Assembly: GCF_006716485.1 (NCBI RefSeq)
Contig: NZ_VFPD01000003.1
Span: 248,027 to 312,026, forward strand
Length of the DNA stretch: 64,000 nt
Source of the DNA: Chryseobacterium aquifrigidense
GTDB taxonomy: Bacteria; Bacteroidota; Bacteroidia; Flavobacteriales; Weeksellaceae
Direction of reading: 5' to 3'
In this document: positions 1-7,239 of the stretch, piece after piece
Layout of the letters: each line of letters begins with the position of its first letter
Numbering within the stretch: position 1 is the stretch's first letter
Program-made: the position numbers and the translations under genes
Notes under the pieces: model-generated
The model's database searches: none
What the model saw: the letters and a program-made list of their open reading frames with translations, nothing else
Told to the model about the DNA's origin: nothing

Positions 1-134
1 CGAACAAAATATAAAACGTTATCCAACAAACCTTGCGAATCTTAGCGTTAATAATGATTGACTATTGACTTAACAACCTTTCAAATCTTTTTCACAAAAA
101 ATATATTGCGTCAAGTTTTGTCGCATTACGTATA

Positions 135-142
135 TAGCTTTG
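135..142 (+). promoter_or_regulatory. Probable -7 promoter box (TAGCTTTG)
   Basis: The octamer matches the Bacteroidetes -7 consensus TAnnTTTG and ends 21 bases before the ATG at 164. No TTG lies at the ideal 19-base distance upstream, so this rests on the -7 box only. Bases 1-134 show nothing else recognisable. Confidence 0.4.
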
Positions 143-163
143 TCATATCAAAATTACAGAGCT

Positions 164-859
164 ATGGAATTGCCATTTTACTTAAACTTTAACGACTTTG
201 AAAGCAATTATTACGATAACCTTGAAAAATGGTTTGAAGAATATCATAATACCAGCGAAACAGATTATCTGGAAGCGCTTGCTGAGCTTTACAGGCCGTA
301 TGTGTATTATAATTTTGCAGATGACATGCTAAAGCCGGATGCCTCCATTGAAGTGAAAGACTGCTTTTTCCCTTATCATGAAAAAATAGGAATCTCTTTC
401 TGTATTGACAGTGAAAACGGAATTTCCCCATCCAACGGAATGAATCAGGTATTTGAATTTAAGAATATTTCCATGATGGAGTATGCCCAGCATATTCTGG
501 ATAAGATCAATAAATTCTGTTCAAAAAATACTCATGCTCTGGACGGAAGTAAAAATATTCAGGACTATATTAATAATTACAGCATTATTACTTCAATGGA
601 AGGAGTAGGGTATTGTATCAGCTACAATCGTCATCAGAAAGCAATACCTTTTTTAAAAGCTTATCTTCCGTATTATGGCCAGACCGTTAATATGGCAGTA
701 TACAGAGACTTTCTTTTTTCTGTTGTTCAGATTGCAGAATTTATAGATCAGAAATTAAAAACTGTGCATGCTTTTAAACAGACCATTTATGCACGCTCAA
801 GAGCGGAAGCAAAATTCAACGTGCAGTTGAGCCGTCAGTTTCTGACTTTGTGCAATTAA
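164..859 (+). CDS. Conserved hypothetical protein (231 aa)
   Basis: I do not recognise a family. The protein is soluble, with no signal peptide or membrane segment, and is rich in Tyr, Phe and Asn (starts MELPFYLNF). The reading frame extends to a TTG at 140, but that codon overlaps the -7 box at 135-142, so the ATG at 164 is chosen. It is host DNA outside the prophage. A strong bidirectional hairpin follows at 918-947. Confidence 0.7.
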   Translation: MELPFYLNFNDFESNYYDNLEKWFEEYHNTSETDYLEALAELYRPYVYYNFADDMLKPDASIEVKDCFFPYHEKIGISFCIDSENGISPSNGMNQVFEFKNISMMEYAQHILDKINKFCSKNTHALDGSKNIQDYINNYSIITSMEGVGYCISYNRHQKAIPFLKAYLPYYGQTVNMAVYRDFLFSVVQIAEFIDQKLKTVHAFKQTIYARSRAEAKFNVQLSRQFLTLCN

Positions 860-917
860 AATTTTACACCAAACATTCATACTTAATTATATTGCGGAAA
901 ACTTATGTTTTCAACCA

Positions 918-947
918 AAAATCCCGGTCAGTAATGATCGGGATTTT
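918..947. terminator. Bidirectional rho-independent terminator
   Basis: AAAATCCCG on the left pairs with CGGGATTTT on the right, extended by a wobble pair, with A and T tracts on either side. It lies between two convergent genes (164-859 and 982-1776) and can serve both. Confidence 0.75.
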
Positions 948-981
948 GTATTGTATTTGGATGAATACTTGCTCACGTGTA

Positions 982-1776
982 TTATTTGCTTTTTTTATAA
1001 GGAATATTCCATACCAGATCTGCTGCCAGATAATGAACACCTCCATGATGAATACTTTTGCTGTCTCTGATCAGATCATCCATATATCCTATATCTACAG
1101 TAAAAGGAGAATTGGGAATTGTAAACATATAATACGCCGAAATACGCATTTCACGATATCCAAATGAACTCCATTCAGAATCCGGTTCGTTGAGATGGCT
1201 TATAGAAAACAGGGCTTCTGCACTCAGGGCCAGTTTCTGATTGTTTTTTGGAGATAAATTATAGGCTAGCTGACTCTTGATCCGTGTTCTCAACTGAAAA
1301 TCCTCTTCCACCTTGTGAAAGTCTGCATCAAAAAACTTCCTGAATTCCTGACGTATGGTGCTTTTAAGTTTCCATTTTCTGCCAAGATCAAAAGTATAGG
1401 CATATCTTCCGTAAATTCTGAATTCCTGTTCTGTACTTTCCTTATCATAAGGAGCTGTGCTTTCATACTGTGGCTGACGTCGGTAACTTAATGCATAACT
1501 ATACTGCTGGTGTGGAGCAAAGGAATGATAAACTTCATGATTTAAAACAATGATCGCTTGCTTCGAAAACAGGTTATGGTCATCCGGACTGCTTTTTCTC
1601 CCGATTGCGACATAGCTCAATGCCTGTTTTTTGCCCAAAGAATCAAGTTGTCGCTTCACTCCGAAGGCTCCCCAGAACGCATTGTTGGCATCTCCCAATC
1701 CAGGCGGACTGATCTGTGCTTTAATCGATGTTCCTATACATCCCAGTAAAAATAATCCTGCAAAAAATTTCTTCAT
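982..1776 (-). CDS. DUF2490-family outer-membrane beta-barrel-like protein
   Basis: The frame extends further upstream to 1917. The ATG at 1776 is chosen because translation from it gives a clean type I signal peptide (MKKFFAGLFLLGCIGTSIKA, cleavage before Q). The mature part has alternating aromatic and charged strands (for example YGRYAYTFDLGRKWKLKST, LRTRIKSQLAYNL) and ends with a strand-like segment, as in DUF2490 outer-membrane proteins of Bacteroidetes. The role of the family is unknown. The Cys in the signal region (LLGC) could make it a lipoprotein instead, but the downstream A-x-A-like site fits better. Host gene. Confidence 0.7.
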   Translation of the reverse strand: MKKFFAGLFLLGCIGTSIKAQISPPGLGDANNAFWGAFGVKRQLDSLGKKQALSYVAIGRKSSPDDHNLFSKQAIIVLNHEVYHSFAPHQQYSYALSYRRQPQYESTAPYDKESTEQEFRIYGRYAYTFDLGRKWKLKSTIRQEFRKFFDADFHKVEEDFQLRTRIKSQLAYNLSPKNNQKLALSAEALFSISHLNEPDSEWSSFGYREMRISAYYMFTIPNSPFTVDIGYMDDLIRDSKSIHHGGVHYLAADLVWNIPYKKSK

Positions 1777-2113
1777 GCTCAATAATGTGGATACCTGTTT
1801 TAGGGTTAATTTTAAATACCTGCGAAACCATAAGACAGATGAGAATACTGTTGATACGCAGAGAGAATCTTTCGTGATAGCAAAATTAGAGGCTTTGTCC
1901 ATAGAATGTTTATTCAAAATCTTTTAATACTGTTTAAAAACAAGACAAAGTAAAGACCTGATTTAGGATAGAATTAGGAACAAAACCTTCTAAGAGGAAA
2001 AGTTTAAATTTATAATTGTGGATAAAATATGGATAACTTGTTAATAGTTTGTGGAAAAGTGACTGTGTATTTATATATTAATGATGTAATGATTTGATTT
2101 TATGGTATATAAT

Positions 2114-2147
2114 AAATAGCCACAATATATACATACTGTGGCTATTT
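2114..2147. terminator. Bidirectional hairpin terminator
   Basis: AAATAGCCACA pairs perfectly with TGTGGCTATTT over 11 bp around a 12-base loop. It follows the minus-strand gene 2175-2591 in the direction of transcription. The stretch 1777-2113 shows no convincing gene. Confidence 0.75.
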
Positions 2148-2174
2148 AGTTTTAAGGACTGTTTTATTTACATA

Positions 2175-2591
2175 CTAGTTCTGTCTTACTCCGCACATAG
2201 CATCCCATGTGGTCCAGAAATGGGCATTGATAGCTCCGATAGGAGGATTTGTACTGTCCGCAACAATTCCTACCATTGAAGCGCAGTTGGAATTACAGCC
2301 TATTTCATTATGGCTTCCAGCCTGAGGTGGAATCTGACGCCATGTACCGGTAGATCCGCTTAATAATTCTACTTTAATTTCGAAGATTCCCGAAAGATTA
2401 GGGGTCTGAATCTGTTTTGTAGGATTCTCACTTGAGATGAAATCACTCCAGTCTCCCTGTGAAAAAGTTACACGCCACGTAGAAATCATTTTTGAGGTAT
2501 CATTTTGTGGTGAAAGATACACCCAGAATTGTGCTCCGTTTCCAAGTACTAACTGACCTGAAGAATTTGCATTTACACTTGTTGATGTCAT
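2175..2591 (-). CDS. Small hypothetical protein (138 aa)
   Basis: Unrecognised. No signal peptide. It is rich in Ser, Thr, Asn, Gly and Trp (FWVYLSPQND, FWTTWDAMCGV), which suggests a compact beta protein. It has its own promoter (2644-2672) and terminator (2114-2147), so it is a single-gene unit. It is the last host gene before attL. In beta character it resembles small inclusion-type or lectin-like proteins, but I cannot assign a function. Confidence 0.65.
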   Translation of the reverse strand: MTSTSVNANSSGQLVLGNGAQFWVYLSPQNDTSKMISTWRVTFSQGDWSDFISSENPTKQIQTPNLSGIFEIKVELLSGSTGTWRQIPPQAGSHNEIGCNSNCASMVGIVADSTNPPIGAINAHFWTTWDAMCGVRQN

Positions 2592-2643
2592 ATTGGTTTG
2601 GTTTTTAGTTTGTTAGATTGTGTATCAAAGTAACGGAGAATAA

Positions 2644-2672
2644 CAAATATACTGTAGCGTATAAATTACCAA
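2644..2672 (-). promoter_or_regulatory. Promoter of the 2175-2591 gene
   Basis: On the minus strand it reads TTG, 18 bases, TATATTTG, a full match to the Bacteroidetes -33/-7 layout. It lies about 50 bases upstream of the start at 2591. Confidence 0.6.
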
Positions 2673-2727
2673 TTATTAGAGTGAGTATAAATACCTATGA
2701 GAAAAGGTATCAAAATCTTAATCACAA

Positions 2728-2760
2728 AAAAGCCTGTGCTAATCATTCGCACAGGCTTTT
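2728..2760. terminator. Terminator next to attL, probably the original tRNA-Ser terminator
   Basis: AAAAGCCTGTGC pairs perfectly with GCACAGGCTTTT (12 bp). It ends six bases before the attL core. If the prophage is removed, the minus-strand tRNA-Ser gene would read straight into this hairpin, so it is likely the native tRNA terminator, now 51 kb away. Confidence 0.75.
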
Positions 2761-2765
2761 GTTTC

Positions 2766-2785
2766 TTGCAGAGAGGAAGGGATTC
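2766..2785 (-). repeat. attL core (tRNA-Ser 3' fragment)
   Basis: These 20 bases are identical to 54335-54354; the match stops exactly at both edges. They carry the discriminator base and the last 16 bases of tRNA-Ser. The remainder of a tRNA is absent here, so this is the partial copy left by site-specific integration. Confidence 0.93.
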
Positions 2786-2855
2786 CGTGATGCAAAATAT
2801 CGTAATTGATAATCAATAAGTTACAAATTCAAAACACGTAAAAAATAGGTATTAT

Positions 2856-2882
2856 TTACTCATTTCTTACTCATTTTACTCA
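2856..2882 (+). repeat. Three TTACTCA direct repeats, candidate integrase or excisionase arm sites
   Basis: TTACTCA occurs at 2856, 2867 and 2876, about 80-110 bases inside attL. Related TTACTNA repeats lie inside attR at 54268 and 54278. Short direct repeats in both arms are typical of arm-type sites for tyrosine integrases or excisionases. Assignment is inference. Confidence 0.4.
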
Positions 2883-2937
2883 AATGTTCGGAGTGCAAAT
2901 ATAGAAAAATGGAAATGAAATAGTCTCAGTTATGGCT

Positions 2938-3396
2938 TTATTGTTTTATTCCTGAAAGGATCATATTTGTATAAGGTGATTCGCTTGGATACAATATTTT
3001 GAATTCAACTTCACCGGTATATTTTGATGATTTTTTACAAATAATTTGCTGTTTGCCTTGATAAGCGGACATAATTATTTGGGTTCCATTTTCTAATAAT
3101 GTTCCTGAAACTTGCTCTACAGGCATTATGTGTTTTTTGTCATAATTTTTATTTCCATCATAATATTCAATAGTATTGTCTGTTTTAACCTTAACATACG
3201 CGCCAAAAAAATTTCCACAATCATAATTGGGGTCACTCGCTTCGAAAATGTGATTTATTTTCCATGAGCCAATTAATTCAGCAGGTATATTTTTGTTAGT
3301 AACTATAGGAGTTTCAGTGTTTTCGTTATCATTGCTTGAACATGAATTAAATGTCAACAAGCATAACGCTATCCATAAAATAAATATTTTTTTCAT
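2938..3396 (-). CDS. Prophage lipoprotein (152 aa), possible surface or exclusion factor
   Basis: It has an N-terminal signal with lipobox TFNSC (Cys19) followed by an acidic Ser/Asn/Glu linker, so the mature protein is a lipid-anchored periplasmic or surface protein. The body contains LIGSWKI, a pattern seen in lipocalin-like Bacteroidetes lipoproteins. It is the outermost gene on the attL side and reads outward. Its position suggests lysogenic conversion, for example superinfection exclusion, but nothing in the sequence proves this. Confidence 0.7.
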   Translation of the reverse strand: MKKIFILWIALCLLTFNSCSSNDNENTETPIVTNKNIPAELIGSWKINHIFEASDPNYDCGNFFGAYVKVKTDNTIEYYDGNKNYDKKHIMPVEQVSGTLLENGTQIIMSAYQGKQQIICKKSSKYTGEVEFKILYPSESPYTNMILSGIKQ

Positions 3397-3437
3397 ATTA
3401 TATTTTTATGAGTTAATTAATTTACATTTAGATTATG

Positions 3438-3692
3438 TTACTGAACTAAAATAGTAATAGTTTTAGGCTTACTACTGCTAGTGAGTAATATTAACGCGTA
3501 TATTATAAGCCAAAATCCGGCAGTCAGTACTGACAAAACAATATGCAGACCGTGATTGATTTTGTTTTTCTTCTCCATTACACACATTCTTGTATTATCG
3601 TTCTTATCAACTATAGTATAGCCTTCGGCAATCATTTTAGAAACTTCAGTATTGAATTTTTTTAGTTTTTCGTAATCTTGAGTCATTTGCAT
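3438..3692 (-). CDS. Small membrane protein (84 aa)
   Basis: An N-terminal soluble part (about 48 residues) is followed by one hydrophobic segment (HIVLSVLTAGFWLIIYALILL). Translation can begin at Met1 or Met3. It follows its own promoter and a TTACGG palindrome at 3718-3763, and lies upstream of the lipoprotein gene at 2938-3396, probably in the same transcript. Function unknown. Confidence 0.6.
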   Translation of the reverse strand: MQMTQDYEKLKKFNTEVSKMIAEGYTIVDKNDNTRMCVMEKKNKINHGLHIVLSVLTAGFWLIIYALILLTSSSKPKTITILVQ

Positions 3693-3717
3693 TTAGTTTT
3701 CATGATTAAATTTATTA

Positions 3718-3763
3718 CAAATATAAAAATTAAAAAATATTCACATTTTACGGAAACCCGTAA
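3718..3763 (-). promoter_or_regulatory. Promoter with TTACGG palindrome
   Basis: On the minus strand TATATTTG (3718-3725) is a perfect -7 box. Further upstream lies the inverted repeat TTACGG-N4-CCGTAA (3748-3763), 22 bases from the box. A near copy with the same layout lies at 48254-48298 before another minus-strand accessory gene. Confidence 0.55.
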
Positions 3764-3808
3764 TGTAATATCAAGAATAATTATAATATTTGAAAATATT
3801 TATAACAC

Positions 3809-3816
3809 TATGTTTG
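3809..3816 (+). promoter_or_regulatory. Possible rightward -7 box (TATGTTTG)
   Basis: A full TAnnTTTG match about 108 bases before the lipoprotein start at 3924. A second match (TATTTTTG) lies at 3892-3899. Either could drive the 3924-4924 genes. Confidence 0.4.
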
Positions 3817-3923
3817 GTGTGTTAAATAAAATATTATATTAGCTGATCATGAAAAAGTGGTAAATGATAATAAGCGTCGTTTTATAATTGTTATTTTTGC
3901 AAAGAATTAAAAAACAGTTATCT

Positions 3924-4205
3924 ATGAAGACAAAATTAATTATTTTAGCTGCCGCAGCTGCAGTTTTACTTTATTCATGTTCAAACGACCGTGATGAGGA
4001 TGTAAGAAAGGATGCAATTGAAAAGGTCAAAGCTAGTAACCAAAACTTAAAGTTAAACCAGCCGAGCCAACAAAGTCGTGAAGGTGATTCAACTCTAACA
4101 AATGATACTATTAGGGTTAGAAGTAACAACGATGTAGGCTTGGGCTTACCCCCAGAAGATCCGGATGAAACAATCGATCCAACCAAACCAGATAAACCCT
4201 GGTAG
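3924..4205 (+). CDS. Small prophage lipoprotein (93 aa)
   Basis: The frame opens at a TTG at 3888, but the ATG at 3924 gives a clean lipoprotein signal (hydrophobic core and lipobox LLYSC, Cys19). The mature part is polar, with a proline- and acid-rich tail (EDPDETIDPTKPDKPW). It overlaps the next gene by 41 bases. Function unknown; Bacteroidetes lipoproteins of this type often act at the outer membrane. Confidence 0.6.
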   Translation: MKTKLIILAAAAAVLLYSCSNDRDEDVRKDAIEKVKASNQNLKLNQPSQQSREGDSTLTNDTIRVRSNNDVGLGLPPEDPDETIDPTKPDKPW

Positions 4206-4665
4206 GGCTACTAATGCACAAGTGAAGGCAACGGGATTAGTTCTGTTGTCTTCTATTATGCCATTCCTGAATAATATTCTTAATAGTTTATTTAAAACAG
4301 AATCAATTCTTTTAATAGATGCTCCAGGAGTTAAAAAGCTTGACTTGGATAGTGCTATATTTTTCCTGTCAGTTCCTTTTAGCTATCTTTTTATAGCAAT
4401 AGGCGCAAGGCTTGGAGCGCATAAAAATAGTTATTTTGCTGTATTCATTTCCGTATACATACAGCTTTTTCTTACGGTAAATTTCATTTTCATTGAAAAA
4501 AAGAAATCTTATATTATTACCCAGATACTTTTGTTTGTAATCTGTGCGGTTGCAACATTTTTGTTCTACATCATAAGTAAGTATTATAAAGATATAGAAA
4601 CAAAAAACGAGTATTTAAATAAGACATTAGATCGTTACTCAGAAATAATTAAAAATAGAAAATAA
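4165..4665 (+). CDS. Membrane protein with about three TM segments (166 aa)
   Basis: Hydrophobic stretches are near residues 25-42, 65-80 and 90-140 (including ITQILLFVICAVATFLFYII), followed by a charged helical C-terminus. It overlaps the lipoprotein gene before it and is followed after one base by the next gene, so the three genes 3924-4924 form one unit. Unrecognised; its place beside the repressor suggests an immunity or exclusion role (inference). Confidence 0.6.
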   Translation: MKQSIQPNQINPGRATNAQVKATGLVLLSSIMPFLNNILNSLFKTESILLIDAPGVKKLDLDSAIFFLSVPFSYLFIAIGARLGAHKNSYFAVFISVYIQLFLTVNFIFIEKKKSYIITQILLFVICAVATFLFYIISKYYKDIETKNEYLNKTLDRYSEIIKNRK

Positions 4666-4666
4666 C

Positions 4667-4924
4667 ATGAGCATTTTAGATAATTCTGAAAAGCTAATGA
4701 TCCTAGTTTCTATTAGCGATAGATTATGGGAAGATTATAAAAATGGTGATCTTACCGAAAGCGATTATATCAAAAGATCAGATCAGATTAGAAATGAAAT
4801 AAACCAAAGATTCGATCTAACGTTTTATGATATTCAATCAATATCCAGCCGTATAGGATATATGTTGATTAAAAAGAAAAACGCATTTAGTACTGTTATT
4901 AATTATAAAATTGCAAAGAATTAA
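4667..4924 (+). CDS. Hypothetical protein (85 aa)
   Basis: A small, charged, largely helical protein with no signal or membrane segment. It ends inside the last codons of the convergent repressor gene (4-base overlap), so the unit 3924-4924 runs head-on into the repressor transcript. Confidence 0.55.
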   Translation: MSILDNSEKLMILVSISDRLWEDYKNGDLTESDYIKRSDQIRNEINQRFDLTFYDIQSISSRIGYMLIKKKNAFSTVINYKIAKN

Positions 4925-5334
4925 TTATTAATTAAGCTTTTCAATTCTGAAAGTTCTTTTTTCAAACTTTCTATATTTTTAGTCAAAATTTCAATTTTAC
5001 GATCTTGTATAGTTTGAATAGCATTAAAAGCTATTTGCTGCTCTTGTAGTAACTTTACAAATTCAACTGGGACATCTAAATTTTTTCCCAAAAGTTCTTT
5101 TTTGGCAATATTTGGTACTTCGCCTGTCAGTAATATTGTTTTGTCAACACCATATAGCTCGAATAATTTTTCAGCCAATTTTTTTCCAATACTTTTTTTT
5201 CCATTTAATATACTAGAAACGTATTGTTGTGAAACATTTAAACTTTCTTGAATTTCTTTCTGAGAAATACTTTTTTCTTTAAAAAAATCCTTAAGATAAC
5301 AACTGATAAGGTTGTTTTTGTTTTTGTCGTCCAT
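4921..5334 (-). CDS. XRE-type helix-turn-helix repressor (137 aa)
   Basis: The N-terminal half is a Cro/C1-type HTH (residues about 12-62; SQKEIQESLNVSQQYVSSIL carries the two recognition helices). The C-terminal half is a coiled coil (residues about 92-135). It diverges from the early genes and faces two 17-bp palindromes, the classic place for a phage repressor. There is no LexA/CI-type serine peptidase domain, so induction is probably not by simple RecA-stimulated self-cleavage. Confidence 0.8.
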   Translation of the reverse strand: MDDKNKNNLISCYLKDFFKEKSISQKEIQESLNVSQQYVSSILNGKKSIGKKLAEKLFELYGVDKTILLTGEVPNIAKKELLGKNLDVPVEFVKLLQEQQIAFNAIQTIQDRKIEILTKNIESLKKELSELKSLINN

Positions 5335-5383
5335 TTGTCTGTTAATAAAGGCGTTTATAGCTTATTGTTTTAAATTATGGCTG

Positions 5384-5391
5384 CAAATGTA
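5384..5391 (-). promoter_or_regulatory. Repressor promoter -7 box
   Basis: On the minus strand this reads TACATTTG (TAnnTTTG). It gives a leader of roughly 45 bases before the repressor start at 5334. No clear -33 TTG is present. Confidence 0.5.
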
Positions 5392-5492
5392 CTGTATATA
5401 AGCTTTGTAAAATTCAGGGATTTTACGGTTTTATTTTCCATAAATTATTTACAATAAATTTAAATACCTGAAAAACAATACATTACATTTAA

Positions 5493-5540
5493 ACAACTAA
5501 AAAAGTTGTAGAAATATTTGCAAACAACCAAAAAGGTTGT
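5493..5540. promoter_or_regulatory. Two 17-bp operator palindromes of the immunity region
   Basis: The sites are ACAACT-AAAAA-AGTTGT (5493-5509) and ACAACC-AAAAA-GGTTGT (5524-5540). Both are perfect inverted repeats with the same spacer, 31 bases apart centre to centre (three helical turns). The second sits between the -33 TTG and the -7 box of the early promoter, so binding would block rightward transcription. Likely binding sites of the XRE repressor and/or the Cro-like protein. Confidence 0.75.
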
Positions 5541-5547
5541 ATATTTG
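5518..5547 (+). promoter_or_regulatory. Early rightward promoter
   Basis: TTG (5518-5520), exactly 19 bases, then TATATTTG (5540-5547): an ideal Bacteroidetes promoter, 33 bases before the first early gene at 5581. Confidence 0.75.
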
Positions 5548-5580
5548 TACAAGCAATTACGATAATTAATACGCAAATAT

Positions 5581-5790
5581 ATGAATATTTCAGAATTGAT
5601 TCTACAGAAGATAGAAACCGATAAGGTTTTCAGGTTAGAGCTGGCGAGTAAGATAGACTTATCAGAACGGCAAATTCAGAACTTAGTTGATAACCATAGA
5701 AAAGGAAAGTCGGTAAGGTTGAGAGATGCATTAGCTGTTGATTACTATAAGTCAAAAGGATTCTCTAAAAAAGAAATTTACACAAATTAA
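5581..5790 (+). CDS. Cro-like early regulator (69 aa)
   Basis: It is the first gene of the rightward early operon, opposite the repressor. Residues 18-42 (RLELASKIDLSERQIQNLV) can form a helix-turn-helix. By position and size it is the natural Cro counterpart; an excisionase role is the alternative. Sequence similarity to a named family is not clear. Confidence 0.6.
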   Translation: MNISELILQKIETDKVFRLELASKIDLSERQIQNLVDNHRKGKSVRLRDALAVDYYKSKGFSKKEIYTN

Positions 5791-5794
5791 AATC

Positions 5795-5971
5795 ATGAAT
5801 CTAGACTACCAAATAGCAAAAGAATATCTGAATAAGCTTCCGGATGAAGAAAAAGTAAAATTATGTAAACGAACACTTGAGGGAGTGGACGAAAAAAAGA
5901 AATCAGCTAAAGGAATGCGGAAGTTTTATTCAGATTATTTAGATAAGCAAATTGCTAAGGGCAAAATATAA
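5795..5971 (+). CDS. Small early protein (58 aa)
   Basis: The ATG at 5795 is chosen over an upstream in-frame start because it follows the end of the Cro-like gene by four bases. A very charged helical protein (rich in Lys, Glu, Asp). Function unknown. Confidence 0.5.
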   Translation: MNLDYQIAKEYLNKLPDEEKVKLCKRTLEGVDEKKKSAKGMRKFYSDYLDKQIAKGKI

Positions 5972-5975
5972 AAAA

Positions 5976-5997
5976 GCCACCTGCTGCAACAGATGGC
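5976..5997. other. Hairpin between early genes
   Basis: GCCACCTG and CAGATGGC pair with one mismatch around six bases. A run of A on its left would make it a terminator only for leftward transcription; no leftward gene is seen nearby. It could moderate transcription or stabilise mRNA. Confidence 0.35.
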
Positions 5998-6020
5998 CTT
6001 AAAATCAAAAGTTTTGAATT

Positions 6021-6284
6021 ATGAGAACAAATGTAAGACAAATGAACCCTATGAACCAAACACAAGGGCAAAAAATTTCACAGCAACGAGCTGAGAAGAT
6101 AGCCAGAAACATCAATGCGATGGATACGGATTATCAAAGAATGGATGACATGAACTCTTGGAAGTTCTGGAATGGCTTGGAAAAAGCCTTGAAGAAAAAA
6201 TTATCTGAATTGTCTCCGAGTGATATCGAGGTGATAAAGCCAATGCTAAAACCTGAGGAGGCTAAATACTTTAACCTAATCTAA
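6021..6284 (+). CDS. Early hypothetical protein (87 aa)
   Basis: Rich in Met, Gln and Asn at the N-terminus, then amphipathic helices (MNSWKFWNGLEKALKKKLSEL). Part of the early operon leading to the recombination genes. Unrecognised. Confidence 0.55.
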   Translation: MRTNVRQMNPMNQTQGQKISQQRAEKIARNINAMDTDYQRMDDMNSWKFWNGLEKALKKKLSELSPSDIEVIKPMLKPEEAKYFNLI

Positions 6285-6291
6285 TAACGCC

Positions 6292-6480
6292 ATGAAATCA
6301 GCACTAAACTTAATTCTGGCCGCCAACACAATATATGTGTTCTTGTGCTCAGACAATCCGGATTTAACTGTATTTGTTTTCCCTCTTTTTATCTACGTAT
6401 TCTTTGGGTTCTTCAGATACTATCACAAAGAATTTCTTCACTACTTAAAAACACCTATAAGCCATGAAAAAAATACATAG
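6292..6480 (+). CDS. Small membrane protein (62 aa)
   Basis: Two hydrophobic segments (LNLILAANTIYVFLC and LTVFVFPLFIYVFFGFF) separated by a short polar turn, and a charged C-terminus. Its end overlaps the next small gene by 17 bases. Function unknown. Confidence 0.5.
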   Translation: MKSALNLILAANTIYVFLCSDNPDLTVFVFPLFIYVFFGFFRYYHKEFLHYLKTPISHEKNT

Positions 6481-6640
6481 AAAAAGAAGTTGGAAGAAAA
6501 TGGTTAACGAAAACAAAAAAGATAATCTACCCCACGCAAGAGAAATTAATGATGCAGTAGAATTTCAACAGTGGTTTGCCAAAATGGGAGGATTGATTGA
6601 AAATGAAGATATGGAAAAAGTAATCAAAAAATTTATGTAA
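6464..6640 (+). CDS. Small early protein (58 aa)
   Basis: A short reading frame from ATG at 6464 to TAA at 6640, overlapping the previous gene and ending two bases before the Rad52-like gene. This tight spacing and continuous coding character support it as real. N-terminus strongly basic (KKIHRKRSWKK), remainder acidic. Function unknown. Confidence 0.5.
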   Translation: MKKIHRKRSWKKMVNENKKDNLPHAREINDAVEFQQWFAKMGGLIENEDMEKVIKKFM

Positions 6641-6642
6641 AG

Positions 6643-7239
6643 ATGGGAGTAGAAAGAAATCAATTGTATAGATTAAAAGAGCCATTTAAATTGAAATGGA
6701 GAGTAAAAAGCCTCCTTCCGGATAATGTAAATCCAACTCATATGGTAATTGTTGGGTATATAGATGCAAGACAGGTTTATGAAAGGCTTGATCAGGTGGT
6801 TAGACCTGAAAATTGGCAGGAAGATTATTTTGAATGCAAGGGGAAACAGTTTTGTAAGATAGGAATCAAGATTGGTGATGAATGGATTTGGAAAGGAGAT
6901 TCTGGAACTGAAACTTTTGCGGACCCGTCAAAAGGAGAAACTTCAGATAGCGTTAAGCGTGCTGCAGTTCATTGGGGTATTAATAAAGAAGCGTATGAAC
7001 TTGGTGAAATAACGATAAAATGTAAAATGGATAATGGATATCCGGCGCCATGTGATGAAGCAGGAAATATTTTAAAAGGTGATCAGATTTTGGCAGAATG
7101 CAAAAGAATTGCTTCGAGTAAATCAGAATTGATTTTTGATAAAAATGTTTTACCGAGAACAATTTACAATGCTACTGTTAAGCCTGAAGAGAAAAAGCAG
7201 AGACGTAAAAAATCAGAACCTAAAATCATCATGCCATGA
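6643..7239 (+). CDS. Rad52-family single-strand annealing protein
   Basis: It anneals complementary single strands during phage recombination and replication. Residues about 15-125 match the Rad52/Rad22 fold: an N-terminal segment PTHMVIVGYIDARQVYERLD, a central beta region, and the hallmark GDSGTETFADPSKGETSDS followed by VKRAAVHWGI. The C-terminus is basic (KKQRRKKSEPK). It overlaps the next gene by four bases (ATGA), which encodes a nuclease-motor fusion; together they are the likely end-resection and annealing pair. At 198 aa it is normal for phage Rad52-like proteins. Confidence 0.88.
   Translation: MGVERNQLYRLKEPFKLKWRVKSLLPDNVNPTHMVIVGYIDARQVYERLDQVVRPENWQEDYFECKGKQFCKIGIKIGDEWIWKGDSGTETFADPSKGETSDSVKRAAVHWGINKEAYELGEITIKCKMDNGYPAPCDEAGNILKGDQILAECKRIASSKSELIFDKNVLPRTIYNATVKPEEKKQRRKKSEPKIIMP

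Noticed and set aside
2766..2785. A second tRNA-Ser gene at the left end
   Set aside because: Only the last 17 bases of the tRNA are present; there is no anticodon or D arm. It is the attL fragment.
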